Shown piece after piece: positions 16,335 to 26,060 of a stretch of DNA of 64,000 nucleotides. This DNA is from Burkholderia ubonensis (lineage in GTDB: Bacteria; Pseudomonadota; Gammaproteobacteria; Burkholderiales; Burkholderiaceae), in the NCBI RefSeq assembly GCF_902833085.1, contig NZ_CADFEB010000016.1, positions 20,725 through 84,724 of the forward strand, given 5' to 3'. Positions within the stretch are counted from its first letter, which is position 1; every line of letters starts with the position of its first letter. The notes below the pieces were generated by a model, which was given only the letters and a program-made list of their open reading frames with translations, did not search any database and was not told where the DNA came from. Made by a program: the position numbers and the translations under genes.

Positions 16335-18440
16335 ATGAGCAGGAAGAACTGGGCGGCCGCACCGATGGCCATCATCGTCGGCACGGCCGGCGCGAGCGCA
16401 GCCGATGCGCAGGAGTTGTCGCTGCCCGCCATCGAGATCTCGGGGCAGCGCGCGAGCGCGCCGTTTCGCTCGCCCGACTCGACGAGCGCGACGCGCACCG
16501 AGACGGACGTGATGGAAATCCCGTTCGCGGTCAGCAGCGTCGACGCGAAACTGGCCCAGACCGTCGCCGCGACGCGCGGCGAGGACCTGTACGACTGGGT
16601 CGCGGGCGTCGCGCGGCAGAACAACTTCGGCGGCCTTTGGGACAACTACGCGGTGCGCGGCTTCGCCGGCGACGGCAACACGTCCGGCACCGACTACCTC
16701 GTCAACGGCTTTTCGTGGAACCGCGGGATCAGCGTCCCGCGCGACACCGCCAACCTCGAGCGCATGGAAGTGCTCAAGGGGCCGGCATCCGCGCTGTACG
16801 GCCGCGGCGATCCGGGCGGGCTCATCAGCTATACGACCAAGCAGCCGCAGTTCGCGCGCTCGAACACCATCGGCGTGTCGGCCGGCAGCTACGGCGCGTT
16901 GCGCCAGACGCTCGATTCGACCGGGCCCGTCACGAAGTCGCTCGCGTACCGCTTCGTCGCGATGAACGAGAACAACGGCAGCTTCCGCGATACGGTGTCG
17001 AGCAAACGCTACCTGTTCGCGCCGTCATTCACGTGGGACATCGGCGCGGATACCACGCTCCATTACGAATTCGAGAGCGCGCGCCAGCGCGCGCCGCTCG
17101 ATCGCGGCGTGGTGGCGGTGGGCGGGCAGCTCGGCGCGATTCCGGCTTCGCGCTTCCTCGGCGAGCCGCGCGACGGCGACTACGACGTGCGCAACACGGG
17201 CCACCAGTTCACGCTCGAGCATCGCATCGATGCCGGCTGGTCGATCAACGCGGGCTTCGCGCAGCGCACCACCGACCTGTCCGGACGCTCGTCAGAAGCG
17301 TTCGCGCTGCAGCCGGACGGCCGCACGCTGTGGCGCCGCTACCGCCAGGTCGCGTTTCATTCGAACGACTTGCAGGGCCGCATCGAAACGACCGGCAAGT
17401 TCCGCACCGGCGGCATCGGCCACACGCTCGTGATGGGCGTCGATGCATATCGCTTCAACTACGACCAGTTCGTCGCGCGCTCGACGCCGACCGCCGCCGC
17501 GCCGTATGCGATCGACATTTTCGATCCGGTCTACGGCCAGCCGGCGCCCGTGCCGCGCACCGCGACCAGCCTGCTCGAGCGCGATGACGGTCAGGGCATC
17601 TACGCGCAGGACACGCTGGCGTTCGGGCCGCACTGGAAAATCCTCGCCGGGCTGCGCTGGGATCGCTTCCACCAGTCGGTCGAGAACCGCCTGAAGGGTG
17701 TGACGAGCAGCCAGCTGCAGACCGCGTTGAGTCCGCGCATCGGCGTCGTGTACGAAATGAGCCCCACGCTGTCGCTGTATGCGAACACTGCGTATTCGTT
17801 CCGGCCGAACAACGGCGCCGACGTCACCGGCCGCGCGTTCGACCCGGAGAAGGGGCATGGCTACGAAGCCGGCGCGAAATGGGCCGGCGCGCGCTGGCTC
17901 GCGACCGTCGCGGCGTTCCACGTCACCAAGCGCAACGTGCTGAGCGCCGATCCGGCGAATGCCGGCTTCTCGCGCGCGGCCGGCGAGGTGCGCAGCCGCG
18001 GTGTCGAATTCGAATGGAACGGCGACCTCGGCCATGGCATGCGCGGCATCGTCAATCTCGCGTACGTCGATGCCGAGGTCACGCGCGATACCGTGCTGAC
18101 GCCCGGCGCACGCCTCGTCGACATTCCGCGCCTGAGCGGCAGCGCGCTGCTCATGTACGAAACCGCGCTGCCGTTCGCGGACAAGGCCGGCGCCGGCGCA
18201 GGCGTGATCTATGTCGGGCGCCGGGCCGGCAACACGGCGAACACGCAGGACGGCTTCGAGCTGCCCGCCTATGCGACCGTGCAGCTCAACGGCTACGTGC
18301 AGGTCAACAAGCACCTGCGTGCGTCGGTCGTGCTGAACAACCTGTTCAATCGCACCACCTACGTCAGCTCCTACAACAGCCTGTGGGTCACGCCGGGCGC
18401 ACCGCGCAGCCTGTTCGCGTCGCTCGCCTACGCGTTCTAG
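16335..18440 (+). CDS. TonB-dependent siderophore receptor
   Basis: ATG 16335 with AGGGACG just before it gives 702 residues; the frame continues upstream, but there it covers the Fur-like palindrome. A signal peptide (about 1-27, ending SAADAQ) is followed by the plug domain (ETDVMEIPFAVSSVDAKLAQTVAATRGEDLYDWVAGVARQ; YAVRGFAG; LERMEVLKGPASALYGRGDPGGLISYTTKQP). The beta-barrel ends in the outer-membrane C-terminal phenylalanine (LFASLAYAF). Ferric siderophore uptake is likely. No siderophore synthesis or ABC genes are adjacent, so the ligand is unknown and may be a xenosiderophore. Confidence 0.9.
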   Translation: MSRKNWAAAPMAIIVGTAGASAADAQELSLPAIEISGQRASAPFRSPDSTSATRTETDVMEIPFAVSSVDAKLAQTVAATRGEDLYDWVAGVARQNNFGGLWDNYAVRGFAGDGNTSGTDYLVNGFSWNRGISVPRDTANLERMEVLKGPASALYGRGDPGGLISYTTKQPQFARSNTIGVSAGSYGALRQTLDSTGPVTKSLAYRFVAMNENNGSFRDTVSSKRYLFAPSFTWDIGADTTLHYEFESARQRAPLDRGVVAVGGQLGAIPASRFLGEPRDGDYDVRNTGHQFTLEHRIDAGWSINAGFAQRTTDLSGRSSEAFALQPDGRTLWRRYRQVAFHSNDLQGRIETTGKFRTGGIGHTLVMGVDAYRFNYDQFVARSTPTAAAPYAIDIFDPVYGQPAPVPRTATSLLERDDGQGIYAQDTLAFGPHWKILAGLRWDRFHQSVENRLKGVTSSQLQTALSPRIGVVYEMSPTLSLYANTAYSFRPNNGADVTGRAFDPEKGHGYEAGAKWAGARWLATVAAFHVTKRNVLSADPANAGFSRAAGEVRSRGVEFEWNGDLGHGMRGIVNLAYVDAEVTRDTVLTPGARLVDIPRLSGSALLMYETALPFADKAGAGAGVIYVGRRAGNTANTQDGFELPAYATVQLNGYVQVNKHLRASVVLNNLFNRTTYVSSYNSLWVTPGAPRSLFASLAYAF

Positions 18441-18480
18441 TTCGGTTCGGTTTCCTGACGGGCATCGTGCGTCACGTGCG

Positions 18481-18705
18481 TCACGCGCCGAGCGCGAGGA
18501 ATGCGCCGAAACCGACTCGCAGCCCTTCCCGCCGAATCGCCGCGAGCCACAGAATCGTCGCGATCGATCCGGTGACGGACAGGTTCGGCCCGAGGTCGAC
18601 GCCGATGAGGATCGCGTCGATCACCGTTTGCGGGCTTCGCGCGACGTCGATCGTCGAGCTTGCGATAAGTCCTGCGGGCAGGTTGTTGATCAGGTTCGAC
18701 GCGCG
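18481..18705 (-). pseudogene. arsB: C-terminal relic of an ArsB-type arsenite/anion permease
   Basis: Reading the minus strand from about 18705 to the TGA at 18481 gives about 74 residues containing SNLINNLPAGLIASSTIDVA and LIGVDLGPNLSVTGSIATIL, then WLAAIRREG. This is the conserved C-terminus of ArsB permeases (about 430 residues). No start codon or upstream part exists; before 18706 similarity is lost and the next gene ends at 18735. The frame has no internal stop, so the truncation may be fairly recent. Confidence 0.75.
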
Positions 18706-18734
18706 CGTGCAGCGCCTGCCGAGCCCCTCGCGCG

Positions 18735-19064
18735 TCAGCGCGCGTCGACCGGGGCGGCCTCATCCACAGCGTCGCCGTATCGCTCCGCTCGCTCGACGAT
18801 GCGCGCCAGCCGAATGATGTCGGACAGCGCGAAATCGCTCGCGTCGGGCCGCGGCCGGTCGCGCTCGTCCGCCATGCGCATCGCGAACGCGAGCGCTTCT
18901 GAGCGCTCCCTCAGCAGCACACGCAGCGCATCCGCGATCACGCGGCGGTCGCGCGGATCACCGAGGTCGAGCACCGGCTCGTGGTCCTGTTCGACATCCG
19001 GCGTCGCGAACGGCGCGGCCACCGCCTTCACGATGCCGGGCACGAAAAACGTGTTCCGTTTCAT
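18735..19064 (-). CDS. Small hypothetical protein after xylH
   Basis: From ATG 19064, preceded by GGGGA, this is a 109-residue protein beginning MKRNTFFVPGIVKAVAAPF. It is rich in Arg, Asp and Ala with no signal peptide or clear membrane helix and two probable amphipathic helices (DRRVIADALRVLLRERSEALAFAMRMA and DIIRLARIVERAER). It lies 34 bases after xylH on the same strand, so it is probably the last gene of the xylose operon. The family was not recognised. Confidence 0.55.
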   Translation of the reverse strand: MKRNTFFVPGIVKAVAAPFATPDVEQDHEPVLDLGDPRDRRVIADALRVLLRERSEALAFAMRMADERDRPRPDASDFALSDIIRLARIVERAERYGDAVDEAAPVDAR

Positions 19065-19098
19065 GTGTTTCCCCCGTTGACCGGCGACCGGCACCGCC

Positions 19099-20298
19099 TC
19101 ACCGCCGGTTCGACCGCGACACCACGTCGATCCACACCGCCAGCACCAGCACCGCGCCCTTGACGATCATCTGCCAGTACGCGTCGACGTCCAGCATCGA
19201 CATGCCGTTGTCGAGGCTCGCCATCACGAGCGCGCCGATCAGCGCGCCATAGACGGTGCCCGAGCCGCCGCGCATCGACGTGCCGCCGATGAAGCACGCG
19301 GCGATCGCGTCGAGTTCGCCCATCGTGCCGGCGGACGGCGAGCCGGCCGCAAGCCGCGCGGTGTTCACGATGCCGGCGAACGCGCACATCAGCCCCATCA
19401 GCGCGAAAATCGCGAGCTTCACGCGATCGGTATCGACGCCCGACAGCCGCGTCGCCTCGAGATTCGAGCCGACCGCATAGATGCGCCGGCCGAACACGGT
19501 CTGCGTCGCGATCCACGAGAAAATGCCGAGCAGCGCAAGCAGCAGCAGCACCGGCACCGGAATACCGCCGTAGCGGTCGAGCGTCGCGACGAACGCGAAC
19601 AGCACCGCGCCCGCGCCCGCGATCTTCACGACGTCCTGCCACGGCGGCGCGGCCGCGAGCCGGTAGCGGCGCCGCGTGCCGCGCTGCCGCACGACCAGCA
19701 GCACGACGAGCGCGAACAGCAGCAGCGCGAGGCCATCCCCCGCCACGCGCGGCAGGTAGCCCTGGCCGAGGAACACGAAGCCGTCCGACACGGGCGCGAT
19801 CGTCGAGCCGCCCGTCACGCCGAGCAGGATTCCGCGAAACGCGAGCATCCCGCCCAGCCCGACGATGAACGACGGCACGCGCCGGTAGGTCGACCACCAG
19901 CCGTTGAAGAGCCCGACCAGCACGCCGAGCGCGAGCACGGCCGGCACCGTCGCGGCGACCGGCCAGTGGCGGTTCACGTCGAGGATCGCCGCGACGCCGC
20001 CGAGCAGCCCGAGCAGCGAGCCGACCGACAGATCGATCTCGCCCGCGATGATCACGAACACCATCCCGCACGCGAGCATGCCGGTGATCGACATCTGCCG
20101 CAGCAGGTTCGACACGTTGCGCGGCGTGACGAACGCACCGTCGGTCAGCACCGAGAAGAACACCCAGATCGCGACGACCGCGAACAGCAGCGCGAGGATC
20201 TTGTAGCGCACGAAGACCTGGCGGAGCTGACGACCGGTCAGGCGGTGCGCCTCGGCATCCGGCGCCGCCGCGTTGGAGGAGGAAAGTTCGGAATTCAT
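19099..20298 (-). CDS. xylH: D-xylose ABC transporter permease
   Basis: The 399-residue membrane protein has about ten helices and the ribose/xylose permease signature (MLACGMVFVIIAGEIDLSVGSLLGLLGGVAAIL; late ELDAIAACFIGGTSMRGGSGTVYGALIGALVMASLDNGMSMLDV). The length and the extra central hydrophilic segment after QRGTRRRYR match XylH rather than RbsC. It overlaps xylG by four bases (ATGA), implying coupled translation. It pairs with XylF and XylG to import D-xylose. Confidence 0.93.
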   Translation of the reverse strand: MNSELSSSNAAAPDAEAHRLTGRQLRQVFVRYKILALLFAVVAIWVFFSVLTDGAFVTPRNVSNLLRQMSITGMLACGMVFVIIAGEIDLSVGSLLGLLGGVAAILDVNRHWPVAATVPAVLALGVLVGLFNGWWSTYRRVPSFIVGLGGMLAFRGILLGVTGGSTIAPVSDGFVFLGQGYLPRVAGDGLALLLFALVVLLVVRQRGTRRRYRLAAAPPWQDVVKIAGAGAVLFAFVATLDRYGGIPVPVLLLLALLGIFSWIATQTVFGRRIYAVGSNLEATRLSGVDTDRVKLAIFALMGLMCAFAGIVNTARLAAGSPSAGTMGELDAIAACFIGGTSMRGGSGTVYGALIGALVMASLDNGMSMLDVDAYWQMIVKGAVLVLAVWIDVVSRSNRR

Positions 20299-21854
20299 AT
20301 CGGACTCGTTGCGGTGGGTTCGGTCGGCCGCCGGCCGGCTTTCAGCGCGGCGCCGAGGATCTGTTCCTGCGTGAGGCCGTCGTTGACGAAATCGCCGCGC
20401 AGCTCGCCTTCGCCGATCACCAGCACTCGGTCGGCAAGGCCGAGCACCTCAGGCAGTTCCGACGACACGACGATCAGTGCGACGCCGCGCTTCGCGAGCG
20501 CGAACACGAGGCGGTAGATCTCCGCCTTCGCGCCCACGTCGACGCCGCGCGTCGGCTCGTCGAGAATCAGCACCTGCGGCTCGGCCAGCAGCATCTTCGC
20601 GAGCACGGCCTTCTGCTGGTTGCCGCCGGACAGGCTCGCGATCGGCAGGAATGGATGCGCGGCGCGCACCGACAGACGCTGCATCTCGTGACGAATCGCG
20701 TCCAGTTCGGCAGCCGAGTCGATCCGCCCGCGCGTCGCGAAGCGCCGCAGCACCGTCAGCGTGATGTTGTGGCCGACGCCGAGCTGCGGCACGATGCCGT
20801 GGCGCTTGCGGTCCTCGGGCACCATCGCGATGCCGGCGCGAATCGCGTCGGCCGGCGAGCGGATCGCAAGCGGCCGGCCGTTCATCAGCACGCTTGCCGT
20901 GCTCGCGCCCGGGTACGCGCCGAAGATCGCCTGCATCAGCTCGGTGCGGCCCGCACCGACGAGCCCGGCGACGCCGAGGATCTCGCCGCGCCGCACGCTG
21001 AACGACACGTCGTCGACGCGCTTGCGGCGCGGGTTCGTCACGTCGCGACAGGTCACGTGGCGGGCTTCCAGCACGACGTCGCCGATCTCGTGCGGCTCGC
21101 GCGGATACAGGTCGCGGATCTCGCGGCCGACCATCATCGCGATGATCCGGTCGGTGCTCAGCGCCCGCATCGGCTCCGTCGCGACATGGCGGCCGTCGCG
21201 GATCACGGTCACCGTGTCGCACACCGCCTCGACCTCGTCGAGCTTGTGCGAGATGACCACGCACGCGACGCCGCGGCGCTTCAGGTCGCGCACGATGTCG
21301 AGCAGGATTCGCGTCTCGGCCGCGCTCAGCGACGACGACGGCTCGTCGAGGATCAGTAGCTTCGCGCGCTTGTTCAGCGCCTTCGCGATCTCGATCAACT
21401 GCTGGTGGCCGCCGCCGTAGTTCATCACCGGCTGCGCGACGTTGATCGCGTCGATCCGCAGCTCGTGCAGCAGTTCCTCCGCACGCCGGACCATCGCCGC
21501 GTAGTGCATGCGTCCGCCCGGCAGCGTGATCTCGTTGCCGAGGAAAATGTTCTCGGCCACCGACAGCTCCGGCACGAGCATCAGCTCCTGGTGGATGATC
21601 ACGATGCCCGCGCGCTCAGTGTCGCGCACGCCGGACGCAACGAGCGGCGCGCCTTCCCAGCGGATCTCGCCGTCCCACGTGCCATGCGGATAGACGCCCG
21701 ACAGCACCTTCATCAGCGTCGATTTGCCCGCACCGTTCTCGCCGCACAGGCCGACGCACTCGCCGGGCCGCACGGTCAGGTCGATTCCGTCAAGCGCCTT
21801 CACGCCGTCGAAATCCTTGACGATGCCGCGCATCGTCAGCAAGGGTTCGGTCAT
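20295..21854 (-). CDS. xylG: D-xylose ABC transporter ATP-binding protein
   Basis: The 519-residue protein has two ABC domains, as in RbsA/XylG importers. Domain 1 has Walker A GENGAGKSTLMK and Walker B LLILDEPSSSLS; domain 2 has a degenerate Walker A region (GLVGAGRTELMQ), the signature LSGGNQQKAVLAKMLL and Walker B LILDEPTRGVDVGAK. This two-half pattern is normal for the family. It is located between xylF and xylH in the same operon. Confidence 0.95.
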   Translation of the reverse strand: MTEPLLTMRGIVKDFDGVKALDGIDLTVRPGECVGLCGENGAGKSTLMKVLSGVYPHGTWDGEIRWEGAPLVASGVRDTERAGIVIIHQELMLVPELSVAENIFLGNEITLPGGRMHYAAMVRRAEELLHELRIDAINVAQPVMNYGGGHQQLIEIAKALNKRAKLLILDEPSSSLSAAETRILLDIVRDLKRRGVACVVISHKLDEVEAVCDTVTVIRDGRHVATEPMRALSTDRIIAMMVGREIRDLYPREPHEIGDVVLEARHVTCRDVTNPRRKRVDDVSFSVRRGEILGVAGLVGAGRTELMQAIFGAYPGASTASVLMNGRPLAIRSPADAIRAGIAMVPEDRKRHGIVPQLGVGHNITLTVLRRFATRGRIDSAAELDAIRHEMQRLSVRAAHPFLPIASLSGGNQQKAVLAKMLLAEPQVLILDEPTRGVDVGAKAEIYRLVFALAKRGVALIVVSSELPEVLGLADRVLVIGEGELRGDFVNDGLTQEQILGAALKAGRRPTEPTATSPI

Positions 21855-21915
21855 GCCTTCATGTCCCGCGATAGGCGGTCGGCCGCACCGGCGGCCGGCC
21901 GCGTGCGTTGCGCCG

Positions 21916-22926
21916 TTACTGGCTCGCCAGTTGCGCCTGGGTATAGAAGCCGTCCTTCACGACGACGTCGACGTTGCGCTTCGTCAGCAGCGTCGGCTGC
22001 AGCAGAACCGTGTCGACCTTCTTCTTGCCGTTGTCGTATTGCGCGTTGAACGCGGGCTTCGCGCCCTTCGCGAGATCCACCGCGAGCGTCGCCGCTTCGC
22101 TCGCGATCAGCTTCAGCGGCTTGTAGACGGTCATCGTCTGCGTGCCGGCGATCACCCGCTTGACGGCCGCGAGGTCCGCGTCCTGCCCGGACACCGGCAC
22201 CTTGCCGGCCAGGTGCTGCGCGGCGAGCGCCTGGATCGCGCCGCCCGCGGTGCCGTCGTTCGACGCGACGATCGCGTCGATCCGGTTGTTGTTCGCGGTC
22301 AGCGCGTCCTCGACGATCCGCAGCGCGGTCGACGCGCTCCACTCGGGCACCCACTGCTGGCCGACGATCTTGATGTCGCCGCGGTCGACCGCCGGCTTCA
22401 GCACCTTCAGCTGGCCTTCGCGCAGCATCTTCGCGTTGTTGTCGGTCGGCGCGCCGCCGAGCAGGAAATAGTTGCCCTTCGGCTTCGCGTCGACGACGCC
22501 CTGCGCCTGCAGCTCGCCGACCTTCTGGTTGTCGAACGAGATGTACGCATCGACGTCCGCGTCGAGAATCAGCCGGTCGTACGACACGACCTTGATGCCG
22601 GCCTTGCGCGCCTCGGCGACGACGTTGCCGAGCGTCTTCGAATTGAACGGCACGATCACGATCACGTCGACGCCGCGCGAGATCAGGTTCTCGATCTGCG
22701 AGATCTGCCGCGCCTCGCTCGCGTCCGCCGACTGCACGGATACCTTCGCGCCGAGCTTCGTCGCGGCGGCGACGAAATAGTCGCGATCGCGCGACCAGCG
22801 CTCGACGCGAAGGTCGTCGATGCAGAAGCCGATCTCCGGCTTGTCCTTGCTCGCATGCGCGAGCGGCGCGCAAAGCGCGAGGGCCGCCAGCGCACTCAAT
22901 ACGGTACGACGCGTCACGGATTTCAT
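21916..22926 (-). CDS. xylF: Periplasmic D-xylose-binding protein
   Basis: The 336-residue protein has a signal peptide (MKSVTRRTVLSALAALALCAPLAHA). The mature part has the XylF order: IGFCIDDLRVERWSRDRDYFVAAATKLGA, then QIENLISRGVDVIVIVPFNS, AYISFDNQKVGELQA, FLLGGAPTDNNAKMLREGQLKVL and DAIVASNDGTAGGAIQALA. AGGAGTGGAGACAC precedes ATG 22926. It delivers xylose to XylGH. Confidence 0.95.
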   Translation of the reverse strand: MKSVTRRTVLSALAALALCAPLAHASKDKPEIGFCIDDLRVERWSRDRDYFVAAATKLGAKVSVQSADASEARQISQIENLISRGVDVIVIVPFNSKTLGNVVAEARKAGIKVVSYDRLILDADVDAYISFDNQKVGELQAQGVVDAKPKGNYFLLGGAPTDNNAKMLREGQLKVLKPAVDRGDIKIVGQQWVPEWSASTALRIVEDALTANNNRIDAIVASNDGTAGGAIQALAAQHLAGKVPVSGQDADLAAVKRVIAGTQTMTVYKPLKLIASEAATLAVDLAKGAKPAFNAQYDNGKKKVDTVLLQPTLLTKRNVDVVVKDGFYTQAQLASQ

Positions 22927-22988
22927 GTGTCTCCACTCCTCTTTATTGGACTGCTGCTACGAATGCCGGGCGACCGGTTAGGGCCTGT

Positions 22989-24467
22989 TCACGCCCCGGC
23001 CGCAAACACCGGTTCGAGTGCGCGATACAGCGCGCGAAACGTCGGGCGCCGCGCGTCGCGATACCACGCGTGGCGCGCCATGTCGGGCTCGCGCACGGCG
23101 ACGACCGGCGGCTGCGGGCACACGGCGTCGAGCGGCGCATCCGGTTCGAGCGCGAGATGCGCGAGCCGCGCGGCGCCGAGCGCCGGGCCGACCTCGCCGC
23201 CCGCGCGCAGCGTCAGCGCGCGGCCGCTCAGATCGGCGAGCATCTGCGTCCAGTACGCGCTGCGCGAGCCGCCGCCGATCACGGTGATGCGCTCGGGCGC
23301 GAGCCCGGCCGCGTGCAGCGCGTCGATCCCGTCGAGCAGCGCGAAGCCGACGCCTTCGAGCGTCGCGTTCGCGAGATCCGCGCGCCGCGTGTCGGGCGTC
23401 AGACCGTAGAACACGCCCTTCGCGTTCACGTCGTTGTGCGGCGTGCGCTCGCCGCTCAGATAAGGCAGGAACCATGGGCGGTCCGCATGCGCGTTCGCCG
23501 CGGCGTCGGCGAGCAGCGCGGCGACGCCGTCGTAGCCGGCCAGTTGCGCGGTGAAATCGATGCAGCCGGCCGCGTTCAGCATCACCGACATCAGGTGCCA
23601 CGTGCCGGGCAACGCATGACAGAAGCTGTGCACCGCCGATTCGGGATTCGCGCGGAAACCGTCCGACACCGCGAAATACACGCCCGACGTGCCGAGCGAC
23701 AGCAGCGCATCGCCGGGCCGCACGATGCCGACGCCGACCGCGCCGGCCGCGTTGTCGCCGCCGCCGGCGACGACCGGAATCTCGCCCAGGCCGAGCGCGC
23801 GCGCGACCGCCGGCAGCAGCGTGCCGGTGACGCGATTGCCCTCGAACACCGCGGGCATCTGCGCGCGCGACAGCCCGCACGCGGCGAGCAGCGTATCGTC
23901 GTAATCGCGCTTCGCGACGTCGAGCCACAGCGTGCCCGCCGCATCCGACGGATCGGTCGCGAACGCGCCGGTCAGCCGGTAGCGCAGATAGTCCTTCGGC
24001 AGCAGTACATGTGCGATCCGCGCGAAGACGTCCGGCTCGTGCCGGCGCACCCACAGCAGTTTCGGCGCGGTGAAGCCCGGCATCGCGAGGTTGCCGGCGA
24101 TCGTGCGCAACGCGGGCGCCAGCCGCTCAAGTTCCGCGCACTCCGCATCCGCGCGGCCGTCGTTCCACAGGATCGCGGGGCGCAGCACGTCGCCGTGCGC
24201 GTCGAGCAGCGTCGCGCCGTGCATCTGCCCGGTCAGGCCGAGCGCGCCGATGTTGTGCGGGTCGATGCCGGCCGCGCGCGCATCGGCGACAAGCGCCGTG
24301 AGCGCGCCGCAGGCCGCGTCCCACCAGTCGTGCGGCGCCTGTTCGGACCAGCGCGGCCGCGGCCGGCTCACGGTCAGCGGCCGGCTCGCGCTGGCCCGCA
24401 CCGCGCCGTCGCGGTCGAGCAGCACGGCCTTCACGCCCGACGTGCCGAGATCGAGTCCGAGGTACAT
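22989..24467 (-). CDS. xylB: Xylulokinase
   Basis: The 492-residue FGGY-family kinase starts with the phosphate-binding segment MYLGLDLGTSGVKAVLLDRDG. It contains the substrate segment GLTGQMHGATLLDAHGDVLRPAILWNDGRA, the GGGDNAAGAVGVG stretch and the late GGGSRSAYWTQMLADLSG. It phosphorylates D-xylulose to xylulose 5-phosphate. It starts four bases after the xylA stop, so the two catabolic enzymes are tightly coupled. Confidence 0.95.
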   Translation of the reverse strand: MYLGLDLGTSGVKAVLLDRDGAVRASASRPLTVSRPRPRWSEQAPHDWWDAACGALTALVADARAAGIDPHNIGALGLTGQMHGATLLDAHGDVLRPAILWNDGRADAECAELERLAPALRTIAGNLAMPGFTAPKLLWVRRHEPDVFARIAHVLLPKDYLRYRLTGAFATDPSDAAGTLWLDVAKRDYDDTLLAACGLSRAQMPAVFEGNRVTGTLLPAVARALGLGEIPVVAGGGDNAAGAVGVGIVRPGDALLSLGTSGVYFAVSDGFRANPESAVHSFCHALPGTWHLMSVMLNAAGCIDFTAQLAGYDGVAALLADAAANAHADRPWFLPYLSGERTPHNDVNAKGVFYGLTPDTRRADLANATLEGVGFALLDGIDALHAAGLAPERITVIGGGSRSAYWTQMLADLSGRALTLRAGGEVGPALGAARLAHLALEPDAPLDAVCPQPPVVAVREPDMARHAWYRDARRPTFRALYRALEPVFAAGA

Positions 24468-24471
24468 GGCG

Positions 24472-25794
24472 TCAGCGCAGCCCGTAGATCGCCTGGTTCA
24501 CGATGTTCTCGAGCCGTTCCTGCGCGCCGCTCGCATGCTGCGGGTTCACGCCGCGCGCGAGCGCGTCGGCGGCAAGCGACTCCAGCGTGAAGGCGCCCGA
24601 CAGGATTTCGCGGCCGAATGCGCTGTCCCATTGCGCGTAGCGCTGGCGGCGCAACGCGTCGAGCTTGTCGTTTTCCACCAGCACCGCCGCGCGTTCGAGC
24701 GCGAGCGCCAGCACGTCGATCGCGCCGACGTGACCGTAGAACAGGTCTTCCGGATCGACGCTCTGGCGGCGCACCTTCGCGTCGAAGTTCATGCCTCCGG
24801 TGGTAAAGCCGCCGTGGCGCAGGATCTCGTAGAACGCAAGCGTCAGTTCCTCGACGCTGTTCGGGAACTGGTCGGTGTCCCAGCCGTTCTGCGGATCGCC
24901 GCGATTCGCATCGACGCTGCCGAACACGCCGAGCGCGAACGCGTTCGCGATCTCGTGATGGAACGAGTGGCCGGCGAGCGTCGCGTGGTTCGCCTCGATG
25001 TTCACGCGAATCTCGTTCTGCAATCCGTATTGCGTGAGGAAACCGTGCACGGTCGCGACGTCGTAGTCGTACTGGTGCTTGGTCGGCTCCTGCGGCTTGG
25101 GCTCGATCAGCAGCGCGCCCTTGAAGCCGATCCGGTGCTTGTGCTCGACGACCATCGACAGGAAGCGGGCGAACTGCTCGCGCTCGCGCACGAGATCGGT
25201 ATTGAGCAGCGTTTCGTAGCCTTCGCGTCCGCCCCACAGCACGTAGTTCTCGCCGCCGAGCCGGTGCGTCGCGTCGAGCGCGTGGCGCACCTGGGTGGCC
25301 GCCCAAGCGAACACCTCGGGGTTCGGGTTGGTCGCCGCGCCCGCCGCGAAGCGCGGATGCGAGAACAGGTTCGCGGTGCCCCACAGCAGCCGCACGCCCG
25401 TCGCCTGCTGACGCTCGCCGAGGTAGTCGGTCATCCGCGCGAAGTTCTCGACGTACTCGCGCAGGCCGTCGCCCTCCGGCGCGACGTCGGTGTCGTGGAA
25501 CGTATAGAACGGCGTGCCGAGCTTCGTGAAGAACTCGAACGCCGCATCGGCCTTCTGCCGCGCGCGCTCGAGCGGATCGCCCGGCTGCTGCCACGGCCGC
25601 CGGAATGCGCCCTGCCCGAAGATGTCGTGGCCCGGCCATACGAACGTGTGCCAATAGCACACGGCGATCCGCAGGTGCTCCTCGAGCGTCTTGCCGAGCA
25701 CCCGCTTCGTGCGGTCGTAATACCGGTAGGCAAGCGGGTTGTCCGATTGCGGACCTTCGTAGCGAATCGCGGGAATCTGTTCGAAATACGACAT
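24472..25794 (-). CDS. xylA: Xylose isomerase
   Basis: ATG 25794 (MSYFEQIPAIRYEGP) with GGAGACGCC before it gives 440 residues, the usual XylA length; the frame extends upstream without support. Active-site segments are present: WPGHDIFGQG, FYTFHDTDVAPEG with the catalytic His, VLWGGREGYETLLNTD, KGALLIEPKPQEPTKHQYDYD, VNIEANHATLAGH and GSVDANRGDPQNGWDTDQFP, supplying the two divalent metal sites. It converts D-xylose to D-xylulose and is the first gene of the leftward xyl operon. Confidence 0.97.
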   Translation of the reverse strand: MSYFEQIPAIRYEGPQSDNPLAYRYYDRTKRVLGKTLEEHLRIAVCYWHTFVWPGHDIFGQGAFRRPWQQPGDPLERARQKADAAFEFFTKLGTPFYTFHDTDVAPEGDGLREYVENFARMTDYLGERQQATGVRLLWGTANLFSHPRFAAGAATNPNPEVFAWAATQVRHALDATHRLGGENYVLWGGREGYETLLNTDLVREREQFARFLSMVVEHKHRIGFKGALLIEPKPQEPTKHQYDYDVATVHGFLTQYGLQNEIRVNIEANHATLAGHSFHHEIANAFALGVFGSVDANRGDPQNGWDTDQFPNSVEELTLAFYEILRHGGFTTGGMNFDAKVRRQSVDPEDLFYGHVGAIDVLALALERAAVLVENDKLDALRRQRYAQWDSAFGREILSGAFTLESLAADALARGVNPQHASGAQERLENIVNQAIYGLR

Positions 25795-25892
25795 GGCGTC
25801 TCCGTCCGGTTTCTTGTTGCGGTGCGGCGCGCGTCGCGACGGCGCGCGCCGGATTCGATCTGGCTGGATCGTGCCCGCCCCCAACCGCGCCC

Positions 25893-25940
25893 GCAATTGC
25901 GAAATTGCGCAGCACGCTTAACGTTTCTTGCCAGCACGCT
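25893..25940. promoter_or_regulatory. Candidate XylR operator between xylA and xylR
   Basis: Two exact direct repeats CAGCACGCT (25910-25918 and 25932-25940) are spaced 22 bases start to start, about two helical turns, as AraC-type activators prefer. Immediately left is GCAATTGCGAAATTGCGC with an AATTGCG repeat. The site is about 120 bases from both divergent genes. Confidence 0.5.
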
Positions 25941-26060
25941 GCGCACGGCACGCGTTCCGTCCTACAATCGCCGACAACAGAGACGAGCACCGCGCGGCCC
26001 CGCCCGCGCGCCCGGAGACAACGGCGTGGCGCCCCGCACGGCGCGCGCCACGAGACCGAG

